Assembly: GCA_934090775.1 (NCBI GenBank)
Contig: CAKOKF010000032.1
Span: forward strand, 1-11,922
Direction of reading: 5' to 3'
DNA from: an uncultured Bacilli bacterium
Lineage (GTDB): Bacteria; Bacillota_I; Bacilli_A; RF39; UBA660
Length of the DNA stretch: 11,922 nt
Positions 1 to 6,417 of this stretch are shown piece by piece (the stretch's first letter is position 1; each line of letters opens with the position of its first letter). The notes under the pieces were generated by a model that saw only the letters and a program-made list of their open reading frames with translations, made no database searches and was not told where the DNA came from. A program made the translations under genes and the position numbers.

Positions 1-63
1 TTTGATGATCTTATAGAAAAAAATGGAATGTTTAGCGATATGTATTATGGAAAATTAAATTAA
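1..63 (+). CDS. ABC transporter ATP-binding protein, C-terminal end (partial)
   Basis: The window opens inside a gene. Frame 1 reads about 20 residues (FDDLIEKNGMFSDMYYGK plus a short tail) and stops at TAA 61-63. The pattern 'x-D-L-I-x-K-N-G-x-[FY]-x-x-x-Y' is the usual last stretch of the nucleotide-binding domain of exporter-type ABC ATPases, after the H-loop. In such proteins this domain hydrolyses ATP to drive transport across the membrane. No Walker or signature motif is inside the window, so the assignment rests on this short tail alone. An intrinsic terminator lies about 165 bases downstream. Confidence 0.5.
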   Translation, partial: FDDLIEKNGMFSDMYYGKLN

Positions 64-265
64 AATTTAGATAAGTTCTGCTAGGTTTGTCGGGTGCTAC
101 GGAGTGCTCTGGGGTGCAACCAAGTGCTGAATTAACGAGCCAAGTGCTTAGAAAAGCTGCCAAAATTTCCAATACCAAAGACCATGTGGGTCTGGTAAGA
201 AATATAAACAATGCTGAGGTAAATAAGCTCGCAAAGCCTTATAAATAAAGGGCTGCGAGTTTTTT
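64..265 (+). ncRNA. Candidate structured RNA or long 3' UTR with terminator
   Basis: This stretch codes for nothing, is less AT-rich than its surroundings, and ends in a strong intrinsic terminator. A nested hairpin is visible at 165-203: ATTTC 165-169 pairs with GAAAT 199-203, ACC 174-176 with GGT 194-196, and GACC 180-183 with GGTC 189-192. The pentamer GTGCT or GTGCA starts at 94, 104, 114, 124 and 144, an exact 10-base period with one missing unit. Short blocks (TGCTAGGT near 79, ACCATGT near 181, GGTCTGG near 189) recall Firmicutes SRP RNA from memory, but the canonical GGAA tetraloop and AGCA loop are absent. The family is unassigned; it could also be the 3' UTR of the ABC gene. Confidence 0.4.
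228..265 (+). terminator. Intrinsic terminator
   Basis: CTCGC (228-232) pairs with GCGAG (255-259). Inside it AGCCTT (235-240) pairs with AAGGGCT (248-254), with one bulged G. A run of six T follows (260-265). This is the strongest GC hairpin in the first kilobase and ends the ABC/RNA transcription unit. Confidence 0.85.
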
Positions 266-764
266 GCTACTTACAATTTTTTGCTAATTAATATTCTAAA
301 ATATTTAGGAATTGCTAATATGCTAAATCTAAAATTGTAAACAAAAAGATTAATATTAAGAAGATATGAAGATACTGAAATTAATATGCAATAGGAGGTA
401 TTAATAAATAATAGATAAGCAAAATATATAAAATTTCCTAACTTAATAAAAGAAGAAGAACTATAATGCGTTAAAGGTTTGATTAAAAATATGAAAAATT
501 GTAATTACTATAAAAAGTAATAATACATCTAATGGGGACGCTGTAATTAATAATACATTTTTTAATTATATAAAAAATATAGCGGAAAAGTTAAAATGTG
601 ATAGTTAGTCTAAGGATATGCTTTTTTGGAATATAGCTAACTTGCCAAAAATCAAAATTATCTAAACTTAATAGATATTTATGTTAAAAATTTATATAAA
701 AGGTAATTTTTAGATTATTATTTTTACTTTTTATGATATTCTAATTATAGAATGAGATGTTTTT
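266..764 (+). other. Gene-poor 500-base stretch with a possible decayed gene (about 341-665)
   Basis: No intact ORF with a ribosome binding site is present. Two partly open frames join head to tail. From 341 one frame is protein-like but has stops at 392-394, 416-418 and 464-466, then reaches ATG 491. Dropping one A from the run at 494-498 shifts this ATG into a frame that starts M-K-I-V-I-T-I-K and stays open to TAG 606-608, then on to TAA 663-665. That looks like a relic with one frameshift and several nonsense codons. I do not recognise the protein. A GGAGG at 394-398 has no usable start after it. Confidence 0.3.
732..742 (+). promoter_or_regulatory. Extended -10 promoter of the DMT-type gene
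   Basis: TATGATATTCT contains TG-A-TATTCT (TGn at 734-736, -10 at 737-742), an extended -10 element. It lies 22 bases before ATG 765 with no clear -35. Similar TGA-plus-hexamer elements precede the genes at 2142, 6418 and 9863. Confidence 0.4.
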
Positions 765-1615
765 ATGTTAGATAATTGGATAGTATGGGTAATAGTATAT
801 TTAGTATCGGCAGTAGTTTTTGTACAATCTTTTAAAAAAAGTAATAGAAATATGAAAAATGCTGGTAATTTAACTATATTAATAGAAGTTTTTACTTTTT
901 TATTTTCTATATTATTTATTCCAATGTTTGAATTTAAATTTGCGACAAGTTCTTCTATTTATTTAACTTTAATTGTTGTGGCTGTATTTTATTCATTTAC
1001 TGATCGTTTAAATATTGAGGCTAGATATGGGCTAGACCCTTCTACGTTTAGTATGCTAAAACAATTATCGACTGTTTTTTTAGTAATTTTTGTATTATAT
1101 TTTTAAATGAAGGGATAGTTATAAAAAAGTTAGTAGGAGCTTTTTTAATTATTTTTTCAAATATATTACTAACATTTAAAAAAGGAAAAATTGTTATAAA
1201 TAAATACTTTATTATGTCTTTTATATCAAATTTATTGTTTGCTATAGCAATGTTGATTAATGTAAATATTTCTGATAATTTTAATTTAGGTATATATACG
1301 ATGATAACAGTTGGTAGTCCTGCCATTATATTGTTTTTTGCGGAAAAACATAAGGTTCAAGATATAATTGATGAATATAATGCTTGTGATAAAAAGAAGT
1401 TTATTATAGCAAGTTTTTGTTGGACTTTAATGTTAGTTTCTTCAGTTAGGGCTTATCAATTGGGAAGCGTTAGCGTAGTGGCTCCTTTACTTACTTTAAC
1501 AGCAATATTGAATGTCATTTACGAATATTTTATAGGTAAAGATAAGGAAGAATTTATAAAAAAACTATTCATAGCTTTGTTGATATTAATTGGTGTTTTA
1601 TTGATAAAATTATAG
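765..1615 (+). pseudogene. DMT/EamA-family transporter, split by a one-base frameshift
   Basis: The first frame (765-1106) gives 113 residues with several hydrophobic helices. A second frame (mod 2) is open from at least 1082 to TAG 1613-1615 and continues the protein, with L-N-E-G-I-V-I at the join. Adding one T to the T5 run at 1100-1104 restores a single 283-residue protein, the usual length for ten-helix drug/metabolite-type permeases. Each half ends in the pattern expected of an EamA repeat; the last reads S-V-R-A-Y-Q-L-G-S-V-S-V-V-A-P and then a final helix. Family members export or import small metabolites across the inner membrane; the substrate is unknown. An internal ATG at 1214 is probably not a real start. 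The break may be decay or a homopolymer miscount. Confidence 0.7.
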
Positions 1616-1641
1616 AAAAAAATTAATGCTTAAATATTTTG

Positions 1642-1664
1642 GAAAGTAATTAACTTTCTTTTTT
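1642..1664 (+). terminator. Intrinsic terminator after the DMT-type gene
   Basis: GAAAGT (1642-1647), a 5-base loop, then ACTTTC (1653-1658) and six T (1659-1664). It lies 26 bases after the transporter stop. Confidence 0.65.
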
Positions 1665-1703
1665 GATGATAAATAAAAGTTACTAAATGAATTTATTTTA
1701 AAT

Positions 1704-2018
1704 ATGACTTCTTCGTATGCAAAAGAATTAGCATATAATGATATTTGGAATTTGGATTTTGATGAAGAAATTATAAAGACATTTTTAGATTATAGGTATG
1801 TTGATAAATTTATAAATCATGATAGAATAAATAGAACTGCAGTTACTACTGATAGAGAAAATGCAATAATGTTTGGTTTACCTTCATCACTAATTGAAGG
1901 ATTATTTGTAGGTAAAAAAATCGAAGAGAATAAAGATGCTTTAGAATATATGAAAAAAAGATTACCTGATTGTTATATATGCAATTTAGATGGTAAAGTT
2001 ATAGTTGGAAATAAATAA
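1704..2018 (+). CDS. Unrecognised 104-residue protein, possibly a C-terminal fragment
   Basis: The frame is open from about 1677, with its first ATG at 1704, and ends at TAA 2016-2018. No convincing ribosome binding site precedes that ATG and a terminator lies just upstream, so this may be the surviving end of a longer gene. The protein is soluble and acidic. Its last third, with L-P-S-S-L-I-E-G-L-F-V-G-K-K and then L-P-D-C-Y-I-C-N-L-D-G, looks like a compact alpha/beta end. I find it faintly similar to the C-terminus of DUF2971-type proteins but would not assign it. Codon use matches its neighbours. It ends inside its own terminator hairpin. Confidence 0.45.
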   Translation: MTSSYAKELAYNDIWNLDFDEEIIKTFLDYRYVDKFINHDRINRTAVTTDRENAIMFGLPSSLIEGLFVGKKIEENKDALEYMKKRLPDCYICNLDGKVIVGNK

Positions 2019-2040
2019 TTTTTGTTAGAAAATTATTTTT
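2014..2040 (+). terminator. Intrinsic terminator overlapping the stop codon
   Basis: AATAATTTT (2014-2022) pairs perfectly with AAAATTATT (2029-2037) across a 6-base loop, followed by T to 2040. The 5' arm contains the TAA stop of the preceding ORF. The stem is all A-T but has nine pairs. Confidence 0.6.
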
Positions 2041-2091
2041 GAAGTATGTTTGTTGTTTATTAATTTTGCACTGTTAAGAAAAGCTAAAAGT

Positions 2092-2121
2092 TTGAAAATA
2101 TTTGGACATGTATGATATAAT
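2092..2121 (+). promoter_or_regulatory. Sigma-A-type promoter with extended -10
   Basis: TTGAAA (2092-2097), an 18-base spacer, and TATAAT (2116-2121) preceded by TGA make this the best promoter in the window. A start near 2128 would leave a leader of about 14 bases before ATG 2142. Confidence 0.65.
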
Positions 2122-2141
2122 CAAAATAGGAATGATAAGTA

Positions 2142-2741
2142 ATGGAAGACTTGTTTGAGACAATTGTTAATAATTTTAGAAATGGAAAGTCAATTAATGA
2201 AATTACTAAAGAAATAAAATTTAATATTTCTAATAAGAGTCTGGATACTTCAGATGTAATAGTCGCATTTATAAAATATTTGAAGCGTAATTATTTAAAT
2301 GAAAATAATTTTGGGACTTTTTCGATGATAGATAAATATCTTAATGATCAAATTTCCTTACAACAATTATCGCAAGAAATTTTTTTAAAAAAAGTGGTTG
2401 TAGATCAAGATAAAAGAGATGGCCATCAATCCCAATTTCATCATAGTCAAGATGAAACATTTTTGGATGAAATGCTTAGGGTTATTTATGAATTTACTAG
2501 AAATGATTTAGTTGAACCAAAGGGTGTATGCTATGATTTTTGCCTTTTTATAGCAGGGTTATTTATTGCAAAAATTGATAAAATGCAAATGTATATTTGG
2601 AATAGTATTGAAAGAAGTAGTGGGGAAAATAATTTTATTCTATTTTGTATAGAAGAAGAAAAGGTAATGGTATATGATCCTTATAATGCAGTATACTTAC
2701 CTTTAGAAAAATATGATTTAGCTAATGTTGGATTTAATTAA
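2142..2741 (+). CDS. Transglutaminase-like domain protein (N-terminal half of a split gene?)
   Basis: The 199-residue product has a helical, charged N-terminal region (1-85), then a papain-like/transglutaminase-type core. G-V-C-Y-D-F-C (Cys130, Cys134) resembles the nucleophile helix start, and M-V-Y-D-P-Y-N (Asp179) resembles the strand carrying the catalytic Asp. The His expected between them is not seen: the strand reads G-E-N-N-F-I-L-F, with Asn164 at the likely position, so activity is doubtful. There is no signal peptide. The start follows a strong promoter; AGGA 2128-2131 is the ribosome site. The C-terminus is odd: the frame stops at TAA 2739-2741 inside what looks like a continuing domain, and the next frame takes over. 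The domain call is by motif only. Confidence 0.5.
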   Translation: MEDLFETIVNNFRNGKSINEITKEIKFNISNKSLDTSDVIVAFIKYLKRNYLNENNFGTFSMIDKYLNDQISLQQLSQEIFLKKVVVDQDKRDGHQSQFHHSQDETFLDEMLRVIYEFTRNDLVEPKGVCYDFCLFIAGLFIAKIDKMQMYIWNSIERSSGENNFILFCIEEEKVMVYDPYNAVYLPLEKYDLANVGFN

Positions 2742-3402
2742 GTTAGATAATAATAATATTTTATTAGAAAGTATGGATTTAACAAGTTTTAATCAAAAAA
2801 TTATTACATATGGAGATATATTAAAAATATTTAAATTTGTGAAAAAAAGTGATGATACTGAGCTAGAAATTTTAAAAAAGCAAAATTATTATGATAGATT
2901 AGGTGTTGATAGATTTGCAACCTTCGAGGAAATCAAATCTAGTTTTAAAAAATTAATTACTAAATTTCATCCTGATACAAATTCAAATGATAAACAGGCA
3001 AATGAAAAATCACAGCTAATTATTGAAGCATATGACTGTTTGAAAAGTGATGCTTTACGCAAAGAGTATGATTCTAAAATTTTCCAAACTAACCCTTCAA
3101 AAGATAATCAACCTAAATTTGAATCGCCAAAAACTGAACCACCAAAGCCACGTAATGAGACTCCAAATAATGTTTATGAAGAAGCGCTTAAAAGCATTAT
3201 TAGAGAAGGAAACCTTCCTGATTTTGGGGGTGATTTTCAAGAAATGATAAAATACTTAATAAGGATGGCAAGAGAGCGTGTAGATGGTGGATCGGTCCCA
3301 ACCAACTACAATAATTATGAATATATAACGAATGCAAAAAATAATTACACTAATAATATAACTGATAAAATCTATGATGATAAGTATACAAAACATTACT
3401 AA
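2725..3402 (+). CDS. J-domain (DnaJ-like) protein, likely C-terminal half of the preceding gene
   Basis: Residues 54-118 form a J-domain: Y-Y-D-R-L-G at the start, a helix II rich in Lys, the HPD motif at 82-84, then helices III-IV ending L-R-K-E-Y-D. J-domains bind Hsp70 (DnaK) and stimulate its ATPase. After it comes a Pro/Lys/Glu linker (about 122-150) and a 75-residue C-terminal region with no zinc-finger or peptide-binding domain of classical DnaJ. The first 45 residues look like the continuation of the transglutaminase-like domain upstream. ATG 2725 overlaps the previous ORF by 17 bases and has no ribosome binding site. Removing one A near 2736-2739 fuses the two ORFs into a 419-residue protein, which I think is the original gene. 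Confidence 0.65.
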   Translation: MLDLIKLDNNNILLESMDLTSFNQKIITYGDILKIFKFVKKSDDTELEILKKQNYYDRLGVDRFATFEEIKSSFKKLITKFHPDTNSNDKQANEKSQLIIEAYDCLKSDALRKEYDSKIFQTNPSKDNQPKFESPKTEPPKPRNETPNNVYEEALKSIIREGNLPDFGGDFQEMIKYLIRMARERVDGGSVPTNYNNYEYITNAKNNYTNNITDKIYDDKYTKHY

Positions 3403-3448
3403 GAAATAGTGAAATGTTTAATTATAAAATCATTATTTTTAAAAAGAT

Positions 3449-3721
3449 ATGATAACTAAATCGATTAATTTAGAAAAAATTTCAAATAAACTTAAAGATA
3501 GAAATATCTTGTCTTTGGTTCTAGGAATAATAATTGGCAAGTTAATTGATAAGAAGTATTATAATGAATATAAAGAAACGTATAGAAAAGTATTTAAAGA
3601 TAAAGACATACCAGTATTATATAATATGAATTTTGACCATTCATTGATATTGATAAAATGTATTTTGCCTTATGATGCTGATGTTAGTGGCGATTATGAT
3701 AAAAAAGTTATAGTTAATTAA
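3449..3721 (+). pseudogene. S66 peptidase (LD-carboxypeptidase/MccF-like), orphan C-terminal fragment
   Basis: The 90 residues match the end of S66 family serine peptidases: G-I-I-I-G-K, then D-K-K-Y-Y-N-E-Y, then I-P-V-L-Y-N-M-N-F-D-H (catalytic-type His64), and C-I-L-P-Y-D-A near the end. Intact members are about 300-340 residues and need a Ser from the N-terminal domain, which is missing here. They cleave LD-peptide bonds in murein or inactivate microcin C. The usual N-F-G-H-x-x-P-R stretch has drifted to N-F-D-H-S-L-I-L-I-K. No ribosome binding site precedes ATG 3449 and the expected upstream coding is absent. I read this as a remnant of a deleted gene. Confidence 0.65.
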
Positions 3722-3788
3722 AATATATTTGATTATTAAATGTTTATGTGATTTAAAGCCGTATCAAAGTCATAAAACAAAGAAATTT

Positions 3789-3824
3789 AAAAATAGTAAA
3801 TATTGTTGCGTTTGCTATTTTTTT
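3789..3824 (+). terminator. Intrinsic terminator
   Basis: AAAAATAGTAAA (3789-3800) pairs with TTTGCTATTTTT (3811-3822), 12 pairs including one T-G, around a 10-base loop, with further T to 3824. It separates the J-domain/S66 region from the gene at 3903. Confidence 0.6.
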
Positions 3825-3858
3825 ATTGTATAGTAAAAAAGAATTAAATATTTAGTGT

Positions 3859-3887
3859 TTGGATAATTTTATGACAAAAGTTATATA
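3859..3887 (+). promoter_or_regulatory. Possible promoter of the 3903 gene
   Basis: TTGGAT (3859-3864), a 17-base spacer and TATATA (3882-3887). The expected start point would fall in the ribosome binding site, so the call is weak. Confidence 0.3.
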
Positions 3888-3902
3888 AGTGAGGCTGGTT
3901 TT

Positions 3903-4307
3903 ATGGAAAAAATAAACGCTGAAGATGTAATTTTATCGCTATTTATTTTAGGATTTGAAAAAATTGATATTTTATTATATATTTGTACCTTGACTGAGAT
4001 ATCTTTAAATCAAGAAGCAAAATTTGGTTTTGATTTTAGCGATAGCGATTTGTCTAGTAAATTTTGTCAAGATATTTTATTTGATGGTGTTTTTTTTAAA
4101 TTAAGAGAGCAAAGTAGTATAGACGTTATTTATCAAAAAAGAAATAGTAAATTATTAATGCTTTTAGAAAAAATGAATTTTAAGAAAATTGTCAAAATGA
4201 AAATTGATATTATTTTGGAAGATCAATTATTGAATTATAACGATTTTTTTAGTGATAAAGAGTTAGAATTTCTAGATAATATTAAAGAATTGGCATTAAA
4301 TAAATAA
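3903..4307 (+). CDS. Unrecognised 134-residue protein
   Basis: The start is well supported: GTGAGG (3889-3894) lies 8 bases before ATG 3903. The protein is soluble, rich in Leu, Ile, Phe, Lys and Asp, and predicted mostly helical; the N-terminal 30 residues are hydrophobic (I-L-S-L-F-I-L-G-F-E-K) but too broken by charges for a membrane helix. There are two Cys (Cys28 and Cys55) without metal-site spacing. I see no known motif. It stands alone between a terminator and the GNAT gene 43 bases downstream, with which it could be co-transcribed. Its length, intact frame and ribosome site argue for a real gene, in contrast to the broken genes upstream. Confidence 0.6.
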   Translation: MEKINAEDVILSLFILGFEKIDILLYICTLTEISLNQEAKFGFDFSDSDLSSKFCQDILFDGVFFKLREQSSIDVIYQKRNSKLLMLLEKMNFKKIVKMKIDIILEDQLLNYNDFFSDKELEFLDNIKELALNK

Positions 4308-4350
4308 TATGTTTTTTAAATTATAAATAATTTTTAGAAAAGGTGATGTT

Positions 4351-4866
4351 ATGGAGAATATAAATCTTTTAGAAACTAAAAATATTATATTTACTAAAGT
4401 TTCTATGAAATTAATTGATGAATATTTAGAATTAGTTAATGATAAGAGTATTCAAAAGTTTACTTTAACTAAAGAAAAAGAGTATTCTAGAGAAAAAGAA
4501 ATGAGCTGGATAAATAATGTCTTAGAAAATAATGATTTAGTTTTTTCAATGATAGAAAAGGATTCAAATAAATTTATTGGTAATGCTAGTTTGGATAAGA
4601 TAAGTGTTGATGAAGCGGAAATAGCAATTTCTATTAAGAATAGGATGCAAAATAAAGGCTACGGCTTGGAAGCCTTAAAGACATTAATTAGGTATGCTCG
4701 AAAAGAGTTAAATTTTAAAAGTTTAATTGCAATCATTTTTTCTAATAATGAACGAAGTTTACATTGTTTTCAAAAATTAGGCTTTAGTGAATATAAAAGA
4801 GAAAATAATGTTAAAGAAGAAAATGGCCAATGTGTTGATGATGTTTATTTAAGATTGGAATTATAA
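4351..4866 (+). CDS. GNAT family N-acetyltransferase (RimJ/RimL-like)
   Basis: This 171-residue protein has the full single-domain GNAT layout. It opens with a beta strand around L-L-E-T-K-N-I-I-F. Residues 62-95 carry two core strands (V-F-S-M-I-E-K and F-I-G-N-A-S-L). The acetyl-CoA pyrophosphate loop is Q-N-K-G-Y-G (100-105), the expected Q/R-x-x-G-x-G/A motif. The C-terminal S-N-N-E-R-S-L-H-C-F-Q-K-L-G-F matches the conserved 'N-x-x-S-x-x-x-x-x-K-x-G-F' end. Such enzymes move an acetyl group from acetyl-CoA to an amine, such as a protein N-terminus or antibiotic; the acceptor cannot be told here. AAGGTGATG lies just before ATG 4351. The gene is intact. Confidence 0.88.
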   Translation: MENINLLETKNIIFTKVSMKLIDEYLELVNDKSIQKFTLTKEKEYSREKEMSWINNVLENNDLVFSMIEKDSNKFIGNASLDKISVDEAEIAISIKNRMQNKGYGLEALKTLIRYARKELNFKSLIAIIFSNNERSLHCFQKLGFSEYKRENNVKEENGQCVDDVYLRLEL

Positions 4867-4899
4867 ATTAATTTTATCCTAAAAGTAGTTAAAGTATAG

Positions 4900-4905
4900 T
4901 ATAAT
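4900..4905 (+). promoter_or_regulatory. -10 element of the NfeD-SPFH operon
   Basis: TATAAT 24 bases before ATG 4929, with no good -35 (TTTATC is too far upstream). A strong GTAGGTGGG ribosome site follows at about 4914-4922. Confidence 0.4.
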
Positions 4906-4928
4906 TAAATTAGGTAGGTGGGTTAGTT

Positions 4929-5354
4929 ATGACATTTACTTGGTTAGTGTTATTTATTGTTTTGGTGTTTATTGAACTTGTTACTGTTAACTTGGTAACA
5001 ATCTGGTTTGCTATTGGAGCTTTGTCAAGCTTTCTTGTAAGCTTATTCAGCGATAATACTTCTTGGCAGATTGGTGTCTTTGTTGTTGTAAGTTTTATTA
5101 CTCTTTTATTAACTAAGACCATTGTTAATAAAATAAAAAATAAGCAAATTATTCCGACAAACTTGGATAGAGTAATTGGTGAAGTAGGGATTGTAACTGA
5201 AAGTATTGGTCCTTTAAAGATTGGTGAAGTTAAAGTAGACGGTAAAAGATGGAGTGCGGTTAGCGATACCGAAATTAAAATAAACGAAAAAGTAAAAATA
5301 CTAGCAATAGATGGCGTAAAACTTAAGTGCCAACGAGTAGAGGAGAAAGTTTAA
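4929..5354 (+). CDS. NfeD family membrane protein (short form)
   Basis: This 141-residue protein has three hydrophobic segments (about 3-22, 24-40 and 46-66) followed by a soluble beta-rich domain. The latter reads V-G-I-V-T-E-S-I-G-P-L, then G-E-V-K-V-D-G-K-R-W-S-A, then V-K-I-L-A-I-D-G-V-K-L, the pattern of the NfeD OB-fold. Short NfeD proteins lack the protease domain of long forms and act as membrane partners of SPFH/stomatin proteins. This fits: the SPFH gene starts two bases after this stop. The pair probably organises membrane microdomains or the quality control of membrane proteins. Start ATG 4929 follows the ribosome site GGTAGGTGGG. The frame is intact. Confidence 0.88.
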   Translation: MTFTWLVLFIVLVFIELVTVNLVTIWFAIGALSSFLVSLFSDNTSWQIGVFVVVSFITLLLTKTIVNKIKNKQIIPTNLDRVIGEVGIVTESIGPLKIGEVKVDGKRWSAVSDTEIKINEKVKILAIDGVKLKCQRVEEKV

Positions 5355-5355
5355 T

Positions 5356-6249
5356 ATGGGATGGATTATTTTAATAGTAATTCTATTAGTGATTGTGTTA
5401 GGAGTAAGAATTATTCCTCAATCAACAGCAAAAGTTATTGAAAGATTAGGTAGTTACCATACAACTATGCAAACAGGTGTACATTATGTTATTCCTTTTA
5501 TTGATAGAGTTGCTAATGATGTTACATTAAAAGAAATAGTTAAAGATTTTGCACCACAACCAGTTATTACTAAAGATAATGTTACAATGCAAATTGATAC
5601 AGTTGTTTATTTTCAAATTACGGATCCAAAATTGTATACTTATGGCGTTGAAAATCCAGTAAATGCTATTGAAAATTTAACAGCGACAACTTTAAGAAAT
5701 ATTATTGGTGAATTAGAATTGGATCAAACTTTAACAAGTCGTGATATTATCAATTCAAAAATGCGTGCAATATTAGATGAAGCTACTGATCCTTGGGGTA
5801 TAAAAGTTAATCGTGTTGAGGTTAAAAATATTATTCCACCAAGAGACATTCAAGAAGCCATGGAAAAACAAATGCGTGCTGAACGTGAAAGACGTGAAAA
5901 AATTCTACAAGCTGAAGGTGAGAAAAAAGCTGCCATTTTAATTGCCGAAGGTGAAAAAGAAAGCGCTATTTTAAGAGCGGACGCTAAAAGAGAAACACAT
6001 ATTCGCGAAGCCGAAGGTGAAGCACAAGCAATTTTGAAAGTTTCGGCTGCTAAGGCTGATGCTTTAAAACTATTAAAAGCTGCTGATGTTGATGAAGCTG
6101 TTCTTAAACTTAAGAGTTACGATGCTATGGTAGAAGTAGCAAATGGTAATTCTACAAAGATAATTGTACCCAGTGATTTGCAAAATTTAGTCACAGCTGG
6201 TACGGTCTTAAAGGAAACTTTTAAAGACGATAAAAAAGATAATAAATAA
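5356..6249 (+). CDS. SPFH domain/stomatin-like membrane protein
   Basis: The 297-residue protein starts with one membrane helix (about 2-18) and then the SPFH (band 7) domain: V-I-E-R-L-G-S-Y, the G-V-H-Y-V-I-P-F turn, strands around I-T-K-D-N-V-T-M, and W-G-I-K-V-N-R-V-E-V-K-N-I-I-P-P near 145-160. The second half (about 165-250) is a long Ala/Glu/Lys coiled coil with repeated A-E-G-E units, as in QmcA/YbbK-type stomatins. Such proteins form large membrane-bound rings that shape microdomains and regulate proteases. Its tight coupling to NfeD one base upstream is the standard arrangement. Length and domain order are normal for the family. It is one of the best preserved genes in the window and ends ahead of a clear terminator. 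Confidence 0.93.
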   Translation: MGWIILIVILLVIVLGVRIIPQSTAKVIERLGSYHTTMQTGVHYVIPFIDRVANDVTLKEIVKDFAPQPVITKDNVTMQIDTVVYFQITDPKLYTYGVENPVNAIENLTATTLRNIIGELELDQTLTSRDIINSKMRAILDEATDPWGIKVNRVEVKNIIPPRDIQEAMEKQMRAERERREKILQAEGEKKAAILIAEGEKESAILRADAKRETHIREAEGEAQAILKVSAAKADALKLLKAADVDEAVLKLKSYDAMVEVANGNSTKIIVPSDLQNLVTAGTVLKETFKDDKKDNK

Positions 6250-6337
6250 TTATAGTTACGCATTTGGAAAATGTTTGCAAACAGGCAGATGTTATCTATG
6301 AATTAAAAAAACAAAATAAATAGTTAAAAACTAGTTG

Positions 6338-6361
6338 AGGCACACAAAGTTGTGTCTTTTT
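6338..6361 (+). terminator. Intrinsic terminator of the NfeD-SPFH operon
   Basis: AGGCACA (6338-6344) pairs with TGTGTCT (6351-6357), one G-T pair, around a 6-base loop; the T tail runs to 6361. It lies about 90 bases after the SPFH stop. Confidence 0.75.
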
Positions 6362-6370
6362 AAGTGTTAT

Positions 6371-6381
6371 TATGATAGAAT
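6371..6381 (+). promoter_or_regulatory. Extended -10 promoter of the MGMT-led cluster
   Basis: TATGATAGAAT includes TGA (6373-6375) and a -10 of TAGAAT (6376-6381). It is 36 bases before ATG 6418 and lies immediately after the previous terminator. There is no clear -35. Confidence 0.45.
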
Positions 6382-6417
6382 TAAGTTGCAAAGTACTTAT
6401 TAAATGGAGAATAATTG

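Noticed and set aside
64..265. Firm identification as SRP (4.5S/scRNA) RNA
   Set aside because: Only short blocks match from memory. The near-invariant GGAA tetraloop and AGCA internal loop are not present, and an alternative hairpin covers that region.
1048..1326. Minus-strand 92-codon ORF
   Set aside because: It lies opposite the transporter frames, has no ribosome site, and is explained by AT-rich antisense of membrane helices.
4313..4336. AT-only inverted repeat before the GNAT gene as a terminator
   Set aside because: The possible stem is short, with almost no loop and no clear T tail in position.
6246..6323. Short open frame with a protein-like end (V-C-K-Q-A-D-V-I-Y-E-L-K-K) between SPFH and its terminator
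   Set aside because: Only 25 codons, with no start codon or ribosome site. It could be a tiny relic but is indistinguishable from chance.
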